Below the pieces are notes generated by a model. That model made no database searches, was not told the DNA's origin, and saw nothing but the letters and a program-made list of their open reading frames with translations. Below, in pieces: positions 16,343 to 24,223 of a stretch of 25,293 bases of DNA. The stretch spans positions 1 to 25,293 of the forward strand of contig JAEWXD010000021.1 of the NCBI GenBank assembly GCA_023396045.1. Reading direction: 5' to 3'. A program made the translations under genes and the position numbers. The DNA comes from Bacillota bacterium. Lineage in GTDB: Bacteria > Bacillota > Clostridia > Christensenellales > Aristaeellaceae. Each line of letters starts with the position of its first letter. The first letter of the stretch is position 1.

Positions 16343-16358
16343 ACCCAACTCCTATAAT

Positions 16359-17390
16359 TTATATTGTGGTGGTTAAACCATATACAGAAAGTATTGCCAA
16401 CATAGAAAGTATGGTTGTAATGGCCATATAAAGCATAATTACCTGTGTTTCTGTATAACCACTTTTTTCAAAGTGGTGATGTATAGGGGACATTTTGAAT
16501 ATACGTTTACCATGTGTAGCTTTAAAGTAAAGCCTTTGTATGATAACAGACACAGAAGACATAATTGGTGTAAAAAATATAAACAGCAATAAGAAGGGTT
16601 GTTTTAACACCATTGCTACGGCAACTGCAGCAGCTCCCAAATACATAGAGCCTGTATCACCCATAAAGATTTTGGCAGGATAATAGTTAAACCTTAAAAA
16701 ACCTATACAACCACCCGCCAAAGCGAAAGTAAATATCGCAATGTTTAAATATGCGTTGGAAGCACTTGGGCTAATGGTAATGGCATATTTTTGCAAAAAC
16801 GAAAGTGCAATAAGCCCCCAAGATAAAAATCCAACCAGTGAAACAGAAGACAGCAAACCATCCATTCCGTCTTGCAAATTGGCACTATTAACAATAAAGA
16901 TAACAGTAATACTAAGTAGAGGTATGTAGAAATAGCCTAAGTTCCATGTAAGTGTGGTAAACGGGATATTAACAGCAGAACCTATACTTGGGTTGAAGTA
17001 ACAATATGTGCTAAAAGCAACAGAAAATATAGTTTGTGCAACCAGTTTCTGTTTGGCTGTTAAGCCTAAATTTCTGCTTTTGTTAGACTTAATAAAATCA
17101 TCCACAAAGCCTATCATCATATTGCTAAGAATAAACAAGCATACAGGAATAATAAAATCGTATCGAGGGTGAAATGTGCCTTTATGTAAAATAAAAGTTA
17201 ATACAATGGAGGAATAAATAAACAAGAAACCGCCCATAATAGGTGTGCCTTGTTTATGCATATGTGTTTCCGGCCCCAACTCATACATTGTTTGCTTCAT
17301 GCCTTGGAATTTAATAAAGCTAATAAACTTATTACCCGTTAGCAGAACTGCAAACACGGATACAAGTAAAGCCACACTCATTCTAATCAT
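16359..17390 (-). CDS. mraY: Phospho-N-acetylmuramoyl-pentapeptide transferase
   Basis: Polytopic inner-membrane enzyme of 343 aa, with about ten hydrophobic helices, that transfers phospho-MurNAc-pentapeptide to undecaprenyl phosphate to make lipid I. Conserved motifs: GFVDDFIK (Asp97-Asp98), GLTAKQKLVAQ, FMGDTGSMYLG and the periplasm-distal PIHHHFE histidines. The substrate motif usually written NLTDGLDGL reads NLQDGMDGL (171-179) here. The ATG lies one base after the murE stop with GAGG ahead of it; an internal ATG at codon 4 is possible. In many genomes murF precedes mraY; here murE does. Confidence 0.97.
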   Translation of the reverse strand: MIRMSVALLVSVFAVLLTGNKFISFIKFQGMKQTMYELGPETHMHKQGTPIMGGFLFIYSSIVLTFILHKGTFHPRYDFIIPVCLFILSNMMIGFVDDFIKSNKSRNLGLTAKQKLVAQTIFSVAFSTYCYFNPSIGSAVNIPFTTLTWNLGYFYIPLLSITVIFIVNSANLQDGMDGLLSSVSLVGFLSWGLIALSFLQKYAITISPSASNAYLNIAIFTFALAGGCIGFLRFNYYPAKIFMGDTGSMYLGAAAVAVAMVLKQPFLLLFIFFTPIMSSVSVIIQRLYFKATHGKRIFKMSPIHHHFEKSGYTETQVIMLYMAITTILSMLAILSVYGLTTTI

Positions 17391-17391
17391 G

Positions 17392-18852
17392 TTATGCCTC
17401 TTTCAATTCTTCCAAAAGTTCTTTTACGATGATTTTTTCATTAAACGGATATTTTACACCGTTTCTATCCTGATAAGTTTCATGCCCTTTGCCAGCCAAA
17501 ATAATAACATCACCTTCGCCGGCAACAGACAATGCATAGGCTATGGCCTGCCTTCTATCTTCAATGACCACATATTGATCACTATTTTTCTTGTAGCCAT
17601 CTACAATAGCATCAATAATTTGCATTGGATTTTCATTGCGCGGGTTATCTGATGTGATGACAGAAAAATCTGCCATTTTACCTGCAATTGCCCCCATAAT
17701 CGGGCGCTTAATATGGTCTCTATCACCACCGCAGCCAAATACCAAAATCAATCTCTTTTTGGTGAATTCACGCACGGCACTTAAAATATTTTTTAAAGAA
17801 TCCGGTGAATGTGAATAGTCTAAAATCACTTTAAAGGGTGTATTGGTGTCTAAAAGCTCTATTCTTCCAGGAACGGATTTTACATTTTCTAAGCCTTGTT
17901 GAATAAATGCGAGGTCAACATTTAGTATCATGGCCGCAGAAGCTGCGCATAATGCATTATATACATTGAAGTTGCCTGTCATTTTCATATGAATTGATAA
18001 ATTATCTACATCATTCAAATAAATTTCAAAACTCGCACCGTTTTCTTCTACTTCAATATTACGGGCATATACATCCGCATTGGCACCAATGCCAAAGCAA
18101 AGATGTGGAATAGAAATATTTTTCAGTAAAGTCGCACTTGTAATTTCATCCGCATTGATGGCGGCATTCTTTACCAAACCACCGGTAAAGAATTTTTCTT
18201 TTGCTTTATAGTAGGCATCCATATCGCCAAAATAATCCAAATGGTCCTGTGAAAAATTGGTATAGCAGCCCACATCAAAGCAAAGCCCTTCTAAACGATG
18301 CATATCTATGGCATGGGCAGAAACCTCCATTACCACCACTTGCACATTTTCTTGTTTCATAAGTGCAAGCATTTGATACAAATCAATGGCATCCGGGGTT
18401 GTTAAGTTGCTGTCAAAACGACGATTGCCAATCATATTCCCTGTTGTACCAATAAGTCCAACGGTATAGCCTGCAGCCTCAAAAATAGATTTTACCATGA
18501 AGCTGGTGGTTGTTTTGCCTTTTGTGCCGGTAATCCCAATGAATTTCATATTTTTTTGTGGTTCGCCAAAAAACAAAGAGGCCATTTGTGGCATTGCAAT
18601 ACGCGTATTTTGCACTACAATTTGTGGAACATCCAGCTCTAACGCGCGCTCAACAACCAGGGCAATATTACCATTTTGTATGGCCTGTGCTACAAAAGTA
18701 TGCGCATCAAAATTAGCCCCAGATATGCAGAAAAACAAACCATTAGATGTTTGCTTTCTACTGTCTATATTTAAGTTTTGTATATCTACATTTTCTATAT
18801 TGCCTAGAACTTGTATTGTTTTTACGTGATGCAATAATTCGGTTAAACGCAT
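17392..18852 (-). CDS. murE: UDP-MurNAc-tripeptide synthetase, meso-diaminopimelate-adding
   Basis: Mur ligase of 486 aa. The ATP loop is GTKGKTT (109-115), with Lys in place of the more usual Asn. Lys218 in YYKAKEKFF is the likely carbamylated residue, and DYSHSPDSL binds nucleotide. The specificity motif is DNPR (402-405), which marks meso-diaminopimelate as the added amino acid rather than L-lysine, so the peptidoglycan is probably of the DAP type. The ATG has GAGG five bases ahead and follows ftsL by 9 bp; mraY begins one base after its stop. It would normally be followed by murF. Confidence 0.97.
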   Translation of the reverse strand: MRLTELLHHVKTIQVLGNIENVDIQNLNIDSRKQTSNGLFFCISGANFDAHTFVAQAIQNGNIALVVERALELDVPQIVVQNTRIAMPQMASLFFGEPQKNMKFIGITGTKGKTTTSFMVKSIFEAAGYTVGLIGTTGNMIGNRRFDSNLTTPDAIDLYQMLALMKQENVQVVVMEVSAHAIDMHRLEGLCFDVGCYTNFSQDHLDYFGDMDAYYKAKEKFFTGGLVKNAAINADEITSATLLKNISIPHLCFGIGANADVYARNIEVEENGASFEIYLNDVDNLSIHMKMTGNFNVYNALCAASAAMILNVDLAFIQQGLENVKSVPGRIELLDTNTPFKVILDYSHSPDSLKNILSAVREFTKKRLILVFGCGGDRDHIKRPIMGAIAGKMADFSVITSDNPRNENPMQIIDAIVDGYKKNSDQYVVIEDRRQAIAYALSVAGEGDVIILAGKGHETYQDRNGVKYPFNEKIIVKELLEELKEA

Positions 18853-18861
18853 AACTACCTC

Positions 18862-19296
18862 TTAATTCATAATGCTTTTAAAAGCTTCTATAAAACTGAA
18901 TTTTTGGAATTCAGTTTGTGGCGTTTCTACCACAAGTTCTTTTTCTGAGAAAGTTCTTGCTTGTAGATTAATGGCTTGTTTTTCACTTCTTTTTTGCATA
19001 CCTAATTCTGAAGAAGCGATACGGCTAATTTGAATATCCGACTTTGCTACAGCAAGATTTGCACTTTTGCTGTAAACATCTTGCTCTGCTGCAATAATTT
19101 TTGTTTGTTTATCTGCAATTTTCACTTTGTAGCTATGAATAGCAATGGCTTGATTAAACAATGCACCACCGGTAATAATACTGGCCATTAAAACAATGAT
19201 CGTTGCAACAACTGCCCATTGTTGTACAAAACCGCGAATACCCCGCAATATCCAAGCACCTATATTAAAATTCAATTCATTTGCATAATGTTGCAT
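18862..19296 (-). CDS. ftsL: Cell division protein FtsL
   Basis: Small bitopic protein of 144 aa: a short cytoplasmic N-terminus, one membrane helix at about 27-50, then an extracytoplasmic coiled-coil-like region (about 55-115). The segment RIASSELGMQKRSEKQAINL resembles the conserved end of FtsL coiled coils, where AxxxLGM is typical. FtsL pairs with DivIC/FtsB and FtsQ to activate septal wall synthesis. Sequence conservation is low in this family, so position between mraZ and murE carries weight. It starts two bases after the mraZ stop with only a weak Shine-Dalgarno sequence, suggesting coupled translation. rsmH, normally between mraZ and ftsL, is missing, as is ftsI after it. Confidence 0.85.
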   Translation of the reverse strand: MQHYANELNFNIGAWILRGIRGFVQQWAVVATIIVLMASIITGGALFNQAIAIHSYKVKIADKQTKIIAAEQDVYSKSANLAVAKSDIQISRIASSELGMQKRSEKQAINLQARTFSEKELVVETPQTEFQKFSFIEAFKSIMN

Positions 19297-19298
19297 TA

Positions 19299-19820
19299 TT
19301 ATTTCTCACTTTCCTGTATGGAATCTAAATATTCATCACAAAATTGTTGCCTGTTGCTAAGGAAATTGTCAAAGTCTTTATTGTAATCCACTGCAGGCAT
19401 AAGTACAATGTGCCCGCCTTCACTTGCAAATACTACATCTTTTTCTTTATTGAGTATTTTTTCTCTTAATTTTATTGGAATAAGGCATCTGCCCTGGTTA
19501 TCGCAAGATTGATTAATATAGCTACTGGTAAAGAAGAAGCGGTTGTACATTGCAACACTTCTTTTTCTATCATCATACTGCTGTGCTTTTTCAAAAATTT
19601 CCTGAAATTCCCTTTCTGTGTAAAACGCAACAGCATCAAAGTTTTTAGTAACAGATATAACAAAGCTTTCGCCCAAACTTTCTCTAAACGGAAGCGGGAG
19701 AATAACTCTGCCTTTACTATCTATAGAGTGCTCAAAACTGCCAAAAAAAGCAGATTTAAAGCTTAGGCTTTTTGGCTTGGCTTCCAGTTGGAGCACATTT
19801 TCATTATTCTCTTTTACCAC
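19299..19820 (-). CDS. mraZ: Transcriptional regulator MraZ
   Basis: DNA-binding regulator of the dcw operon, 173 aa, with two SpoVT/AbrB-type half-domains each containing the signature D-x-x-GR (DSKGRVILP near residue 34 and DNQGRCLIP near 107). It is about 30 residues longer than the usual 143, through an added polar N-terminus of roughly 24 residues and a slightly long tail. The start is GTG (19818-19820), five bases after AAGGAGG. MraZ proteins form rings that bind repeated TGGG-like boxes before their own gene; two such TGGGT boxes lie at 19837-19851. First gene of the dcw cluster, with its own promoter. Confidence 0.96.
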   Translation of the reverse strand: MVKENNENVLQLEAKPKSLSFKSAFFGSFEHSIDSKGRVILPLPFRESLGESFVISVTKNFDAVAFYTEREFQEIFEKAQQYDDRKRSVAMYNRFFFTSSYINQSCDNQGRCLIPIKLREKILNKEKDVVFASEGGHIVLMPAVDYNKDFDNFLSNRQQFCDEYLDSIQESEK

Positions 19821-19836
19821 GTGCTCCTCCTTTCAC

Positions 19837-19851
19837 ACCCACAATTACCCA
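19837..19851 (-). promoter_or_regulatory. MraZ operator repeats
   Basis: Two exact TGGGT pentamers on the minus strand (19847-19851 and 19837-19841) are separated by five bases, giving a 10-bp period. This agrees with the TGGGN-N5 direct repeats reported for E. coli MraZ. They lie between the -10 box and the mraZ Shine-Dalgarno sequence, where bound MraZ would block transcription. Degenerate units at the same phase may flank them (TGCAA before, AGGAG after). Confidence 0.8.
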
Positions 19852-19870
19852 CTTAGTTGCACCTGCTATC

Positions 19871-19899
19871 ATTATATAGGGAATTTTGAATACTTGCAA
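19871..19899 (-). promoter_or_regulatory. mraZ (dcw operon) promoter
   Basis: TTGCAA (19894-19899), a 17-bp spacer and a perfect TATAAT (19871-19876) on the minus strand. The predicted start is near 19864, giving a leader of about 44 nt that carries the MraZ repeats. This is the main promoter for mraZ through ftsQ and probably on to ftsZ. Confidence 0.82.
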
Positions 19900-19939
19900 G
19901 TTAAAAATGCAAAAAAATAACGCATTTTTTTAATAATTT

Positions 19940-19969
19940 TCTAAAATAAAACATTTGTTCTATTTTAGA
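19940..19969. promoter_or_regulatory. 30-bp operator-like palindrome with LexA (DinR)-box core
   Basis: Arms of 13 bp (TCTAAAATAAAAC at 19940-19952 and GTTCTATTTTAGA at 19957-19969) are inverted repeats with one mismatch around ATTT. On the minus strand the central 12 bases (19949-19960) read GAACAAATGTTT and fit the Bacillota SOS box GAACRNRYGTTY at every position. It ends 41 bp upstream of the mraZ -35 box. No T-run follows on either side, so it is not a terminator. Binding by LexA is inferred. Confidence 0.6.
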
Positions 19970-20007
19970 CGGGTATTTTCATATCTAAGCAATATATGAT
20001 TTATAGC

Positions 20008-20040
20008 ACAAAAAAGAAGCATCTATTAAAAATGCTTCTT
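20008..20040 (-). terminator. Intrinsic terminator after the metallophosphatase gene
   Basis: Read on the minus strand, AAGAAGCAT and ATGCTTCTT form a 9-bp stem with a nine-base loop, followed by a T-run that ends in TTTTG. It lies 38 bp after the metallophosphatase stop codon and separates the hslVU operon from the mraZ promoter region. Confidence 0.85.
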
Positions 20041-20077
20041 CTGCTTATGTATTTCTATAATAACACCAACAATCTGT

Positions 20078-20779
20078 TTAAGCTTTTACTTCCATAATTT
20101 CTTTTACAGAAAAATTTAAAGCATCGGCAGAACAGAGCGTATAGTCTACACCATTATGCATGCCACTGAATGCTGTTTTAATACTGTCACCATGCAAATG
20201 CCCATATACTACTTTAGGAATTTGGTACTCTGTAAACAGGGCGCTAAAACCGGTGTTGCGTTCATATTCCAAAAGTGGTGGAAAGTGGAGCATACCAATT
20301 TTTGGTTTGTTGCTATTGCGCATTTTGTGTAAGGATAAAGCAAGGCGATTTACTTCACGTTCGTAAATTTTAACATCTTCTTTGGGAAGTTCTACATTTT
20401 GGCAGGGTATGAGCCAACCCCGAGAACCTCCTATCAAAAGTTCATCAAACTCTACAACATCATTTTGCACAAGGAACATATCCTTTGGTAAAACTACTTT
20501 AATGCGTGTTAGGGATGACCACCAATAGTCGTGGTTTCCTTTTAACAACACTTTTCTACCCGGTAAGGCGGCGATAGACTCTAAATCTTCCATTGCGTTT
20601 TCTAAGCTCATAGCCCAGCTTATATCACCTGGAATGAGAACAACATCACTATGCAGCACCTTTGCACGCCAGCTTGCTTTAATTTTTTCAAAATGATTTA
20701 CCCAAGCTTCACCAAACATATCCATGGATTTATCTAACTTACCCGGTAAATGCAAATCTCCTATTGCAAATATTTTCAT
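20078..20779 (-). CDS. Calcineurin-type metallophosphoesterase
   Basis: A 233-aa cytoplasmic protein with all metal-ligand motifs of the calcineurin-like phosphoesterases: GDLHL (7-11), GDISW (51-55), GNHDYWW (81-87), HFPP (165-168) and GHLHG (193-197). A two-metal hydrolase of phosphoesters is expected. It resembles the predicted phosphohydrolase group COG1768 in length and in the GNHDYWW motif; the natural substrate of that group is not established. No signal peptide. The ATG is three bases after the preceding stop with only a weak Shine-Dalgarno sequence (CGAG), suggesting translational coupling. Last gene of the hslVU operon. Confidence 0.9.
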   Translation of the reverse strand: MKIFAIGDLHLPGKLDKSMDMFGEAWVNHFEKIKASWRAKVLHSDVVLIPGDISWAMSLENAMEDLESIAALPGRKVLLKGNHDYWWSSLTRIKVVLPKDMFLVQNDVVEFDELLIGGSRGWLIPCQNVELPKEDVKIYEREVNRLALSLHKMRNSNKPKIGMLHFPPLLEYERNTGFSALFTEYQIPKVVYGHLHGDSIKTAFSGMHNGVDYTLCSADALNFSVKEIMEVKA

Positions 20780-20782
20780 GTA

Positions 20783-22309
20783 TTACTCGTTTATTGTTAT
20801 AAGTTTAAACACCGGCACATTGCTTTCTGCTTCCGGCAAGTTAACGGATGCCAATTCGGAAGAAAGGCCTAAAAATTCTGCCACACCCTGTATTCTTCTA
20901 TTTAAATAAAAATCACTCACCTGCGTATCGCTCAATATATACGCATATTGAGATAGCTTATCGCCATTCTTAATAAATGCGGTGTGCAATAAAAATTGAT
21001 TTTCATGGGTAGTAACATCTGCAACATAAACATTAAACTTTATTACCCTACCCACATATTTACCACCTGTATTTTTAAGATTACTATATGGTACATTTAT
21101 TGCAGTTTTGGCTAACCTTAAGTTTTGCTGTTCAGCACTCACTTCCCTTGTAAATGTAAATTTAAAGCGACGACTTTGCAAATCTTTTTTTGTAAATACA
21201 AGCACCACTTCATATTCACCAGCCTCTTTGGTATCCAAAGGGATAACAAACTTACCTTCATTATTGGTTCTACGATTACCGATGGTTTGATTATTTAACA
21301 AAACTTGTATATTAGCACCAGGTTCTGCTATGCCTTGAATGCGATAGTTATCTTCCGTAATAACACCCTCCGGTTCTTTTTGAAAGCTAACAGAAAGCAA
21401 ACCCTCACGGTAAGTTACAGGAAATGCCCATTCCCCTAATTCCTCACCCTCTTGATTGGCTGTTAAGGTAATGAGATATACCCCTTGCTTAGGCAAAGAA
21501 ATAGGTAGGCTAAATTTGTTTTTACTATCTGCCGTGGTTTTCAAAAGTTCCGGCTCTTTAGCGCCTAAAGACATAACTGCAGCGGTAAACTCTACGCCTT
21601 GGGCAGCTTGCCCGGAAATCTCTATTTTAGAATATTTGCTTTCTTTGGGTGGCATGTTTTTTAATACAATAGCTGCGCTGGCTTCTTCACTCATCTCTTC
21701 TGTTTTTGTAAAACCAAAGGTTTTAAAAATTTTATTAAGCGCTACATTTTCTTTGTTGGTAACGTTGCGATTAACCGCTTTCATGCTTATCGCAATTTCA
21801 TAACCATTTTTAATGGTTCTACGCTCAAATGCAGTATATTCCTTTATACCGTTATTATCTTTTGTATATTGTGCAACCAAAAATCTACCTACATTTTTTC
21901 CAAAGTTTTTCCAACCTGCGCTTTTGTAGGTATAACCTTCACTCACATATATGTTTCTTGGAAAAAAACCGACACGATAGGCGCCACGAATTGTTTCGTC
22001 TTGCCTGTCTACATCAAAAATATTTTTGGATTGCTCGTTTTGCACGGCACTTACTTCAAAAATAGTATCCTCTTTCCAAGCTTGCAAAAGCACGCCACGC
22101 GCTTCAAAATCGGCACGCAGTTCTTCTACCGTATAATGGGCGGTTTCAATAAGGTCTTTATATTGCTCCAATGCATTTTTTTGCAATACAGTATAGCCCT
22201 CCGGCACTGTTATTTTTGCAGAAATATCTGAAAATTCAAATTCTTGTGCAAACACTGTACCAACCAGTGCCAACAGTAATACACATAACAAACTGATTTT
22301 CTTTTGCAT
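20783..22309 (-). CDS. Secreted multidomain protein with Ig-like repeats, function unknown
   Basis: A 508-aa protein with a clear Sec signal peptide (positive QKK, hydrophobic LLCVLLLALVG, likely cleavage after Ala21; no lipobox Cys). A mixed alpha/beta domain of about 180 residues follows, then two tandem beta-sandwich units: one starting near IEISGQAAQGVEF and one at YRIQGIAEPGANIQV, the latter with the NNEGKFVIPL turn common in bacterial Ig-like repeats. The last 110 residues form a separate, beta-rich domain. No catalytic motif or anchor is evident, so it is probably periplasmic or secreted. GGGAG precedes the ATG. It sits between hslU and the phosphatase, 13 bp after hslU. Family not recognised. 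Confidence 0.82.
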   Translation of the reverse strand: MQKKISLLCVLLLALVGTVFAQEFEFSDISAKITVPEGYTVLQKNALEQYKDLIETAHYTVEELRADFEARGVLLQAWKEDTIFEVSAVQNEQSKNIFDVDRQDETIRGAYRVGFFPRNIYVSEGYTYKSAGWKNFGKNVGRFLVAQYTKDNNGIKEYTAFERRTIKNGYEIAISMKAVNRNVTNKENVALNKIFKTFGFTKTEEMSEEASAAIVLKNMPPKESKYSKIEISGQAAQGVEFTAAVMSLGAKEPELLKTTADSKNKFSLPISLPKQGVYLITLTANQEGEELGEWAFPVTYREGLLSVSFQKEPEGVITEDNYRIQGIAEPGANIQVLLNNQTIGNRRTNNEGKFVIPLDTKEAGEYEVVLVFTKKDLQSRRFKFTFTREVSAEQQNLRLAKTAINVPYSNLKNTGGKYVGRVIKFNVYVADVTTHENQFLLHTAFIKNGDKLSQYAYILSDTQVSDFYLNRRIQGVAEFLGLSSELASVNLPEAESNVPVFKLITINE

Positions 22310-22322
22310 AGCTTACTCCCTG

Positions 22323-23678
22323 TTACAGAATATATTTTTGAGGGTTTGGAATTTCTTTTACACTTTTTAAATGCTGTTTTACATATTCTGCATTGATTTG
22401 CAAATCTACCCTTGGCATATTTTCGCCACCCGCATGAAAAGAAATATCTTCTAACACTTCTTCAAACACAGCGTGCAATCTGCGTGCGCCGATGTCTTCT
22501 TCTGATTCATTTAATGTAAATGCTGTTTTGGCAATTTCTTCTATAGCGGAATCATCAAAATGTAAAACTACATTGTCTACTTCAAGCAGTGATTTATATT
22601 GTAAGGTAAGTGCGTTGTCCGGCTGGGTAAGAATATTTTTAAAATCCTCTACAGACAATGAGGTAAGTTGTACACGTACCGGGAATCTGCCTTGCAACTC
22701 CGGAATTAAATCGCTCACTTTGGATACATGGAATGCACCTGCCGCAATAAACAATATATAATCGGTACGAACAGGGCCGTATTTGGTACTTACGGTAGAG
22801 CCTTCTACAATGGGCAAAATATCTCTTTGTACACCTTCACGGCTTACATCTGGGCCATTACTGCTGCTTTTACCTGCAATTTTATCTATTTCATCAATAA
22901 AAACAATACCGTTTTGCTCTGCACGCAAAATAGCTTCTTCTTTTACTGCATCTTCATCTATAAGTTTTGAAGTTTCTTCTTGAATGAGCAATTTTCTTGC
23001 TTCTTTTACTTTTACACGGCGAATTTTAGTTTGTTTGGGCATCATATTACCCATCATATCACCAATGCTAATGGCATTGCCACCCACTTCCAATTGTGGG
23101 GCACTTTGCTCTACTTCAACCTCTATTTCCGTTTCTTCTAAATCTCCACGCAATAATTTAGCACGAATTTCTTCTTTACTGCCCTCCATTTTTTGCACAA
23201 TTTCTTTGCTTTCTTCCTGTTTTTTACCCATAAAGATATCAAAGGGGTTGCTCTGTTTTTTTGGCGGATCTACCATAAGGTTAAGCAAGCGATCTTCTGC
23301 CAATACTTCTGCCCTGTGTTTTACTTTTTCTGCAAATTCTTGTTTTACCATGCGTACCGCATTTTCTACAAGGTCTCGAATAATGCTTTCCACATCTCTG
23401 CCTACATAGCCCACTTCTGTAAATTTTGTAGCTTCTACCTTCACAAAAGGAGCTTGTACAAGTTTTGCCAAACGACGTGCAATTTCTGTTTTACCAACAC
23501 CAGTTGGCCCCATCATCAATATATTTTTGGGGCTTACTTCATCTTTTAGTTTTGAGTCCAGCAAGGAACGACGATAACGGTTGCGCAAAGCAACGGCCAC
23601 CATTTTTTTGGCTTCTTGTTGACCTATGATATAGCGATCTAATTGGCGCACAATTTCAATAGGGGTTAATGTATTCAT
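22323..23678 (-). CDS. hslU: ATP-dependent protease ATPase subunit HslU
   Basis: AAA+ unfoldase of the HslVU (ClpYQ) protease, 451 aa, a standard length. Walker A GPTGVGKT at 57-64, pore loop GYVGRD at 90-95, Walker B IVFIDEIDK, and the sensor region GARRLHAVFEEVLED. The inserted I-domain spans roughly 110-230 and is charged. The C-terminal NPQKYIL is the tail that docks into HslV and activates it. The ATG follows GAGG, whose TAG also serves as the hslV stop, so the two subunits are translationally coupled. Identity is unambiguous; it has the HslU I-domain and lacks the ClpX zinc finger. Confidence 0.98.
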   Translation of the reverse strand: MNTLTPIEIVRQLDRYIIGQQEAKKMVAVALRNRYRRSLLDSKLKDEVSPKNILMMGPTGVGKTEIARRLAKLVQAPFVKVEATKFTEVGYVGRDVESIIRDLVENAVRMVKQEFAEKVKHRAEVLAEDRLLNLMVDPPKKQSNPFDIFMGKKQEESKEIVQKMEGSKEEIRAKLLRGDLEETEIEVEVEQSAPQLEVGGNAISIGDMMGNMMPKQTKIRRVKVKEARKLLIQEETSKLIDEDAVKEEAILRAEQNGIVFIDEIDKIAGKSSSNGPDVSREGVQRDILPIVEGSTVSTKYGPVRTDYILFIAAGAFHVSKVSDLIPELQGRFPVRVQLTSLSVEDFKNILTQPDNALTLQYKSLLEVDNVVLHFDDSAIEEIAKTAFTLNESEEDIGARRLHAVFEEVLEDISFHAGGENMPRVDLQINAEYVKQHLKSVKEIPNPQKYIL

Positions 23679-23688
23679 AAATTACCTC

Positions 23689-24222
23689 CTATAAAGTTAA
23701 TGTAATAATATTGGTATTGGTATATACACAGATATCAGCTGCAATTTGCAAAGATTTTGTTGCAATTTCTGCAGCAGAAAGATTTGTGTTTTGTAACATA
23801 GCCCTGGCTGCAGCCAAAGCATAGTTGCCACCAGAGCCTACGCTGGCAATGCCATCGTCCGGCTGAATCACTTCTCCGGTACCACTTAATATGAGTAAAT
23901 TATCTTTATCTGCCACGATAAGCATACTTTCCAGCTTACGCATTACCCTATCACTACGCCAATCTTGTGCCAAAGCAACAGCAGCTCGTTCTAAATTACC
24001 GTTGCATTGGTTTAATTTATCTTCAAAACGATCACACAGGGTAAAGGCATCTGCCACAGAGCCTGCAAAACCTGCAAGCACTTTATCGCTATACAATTTT
24101 CTCACTTTTTTTGCATGCGCTTTAAAAATGGTAGATTGCCCCATGGTTACTTGACCATCACCGGCGATGGCAATTTCGCCATTGCGTTTTACTGCACAAA
24201 TGGTAGTGCCTTTTAAATCCAT
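23689..24222 (-). CDS. hslV: ATP-dependent protease proteolytic subunit HslV
   Basis: Threonine protease of the N-terminal-nucleophile family, 177 aa. The propeptide MDLKG would be removed to expose Thr6 in GTTICAV. Family motifs IAGDGQVTMGQ, KVLAGFAGSVADAFTL, and the GSGGNYALAAARA segment are present. It is a Thr-type enzyme, unlike Bacillus CodW, which matures to an N-terminal Ser. HslV forms two stacked hexamers capped by HslU. The ATG is one base after the upstream stop with AAAGGAG before it; hslU follows in the same transcript. Confidence 0.98.
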   Translation of the reverse strand: MDLKGTTICAVKRNGEIAIAGDGQVTMGQSTIFKAHAKKVRKLYSDKVLAGFAGSVADAFTLCDRFEDKLNQCNGNLERAAVALAQDWRSDRVMRKLESMLIVADKDNLLILSGTGEVIQPDDGIASVGSGGNYALAAARAMLQNTNLSAAEIATKSLQIAADICVYTNTNIITLTL

Positions 24223-24223
24223 A

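Noticed and set aside
19901..19928. AAAAATGC...GCATTTTT inverted repeat upstream of the mraZ promoter
   Set aside because: The stem is A/T-rich with a long A-run loop and there is no gene immediately before it to terminate; probably composition.
22984..23409. Open frame of 141 codons antisense to hslU
   Set aside because: Its product is Ser/Leu-rich and matches the complement of hslU codon pattern; there is no Shine-Dalgarno sequence and hslU is certain on the other strand.
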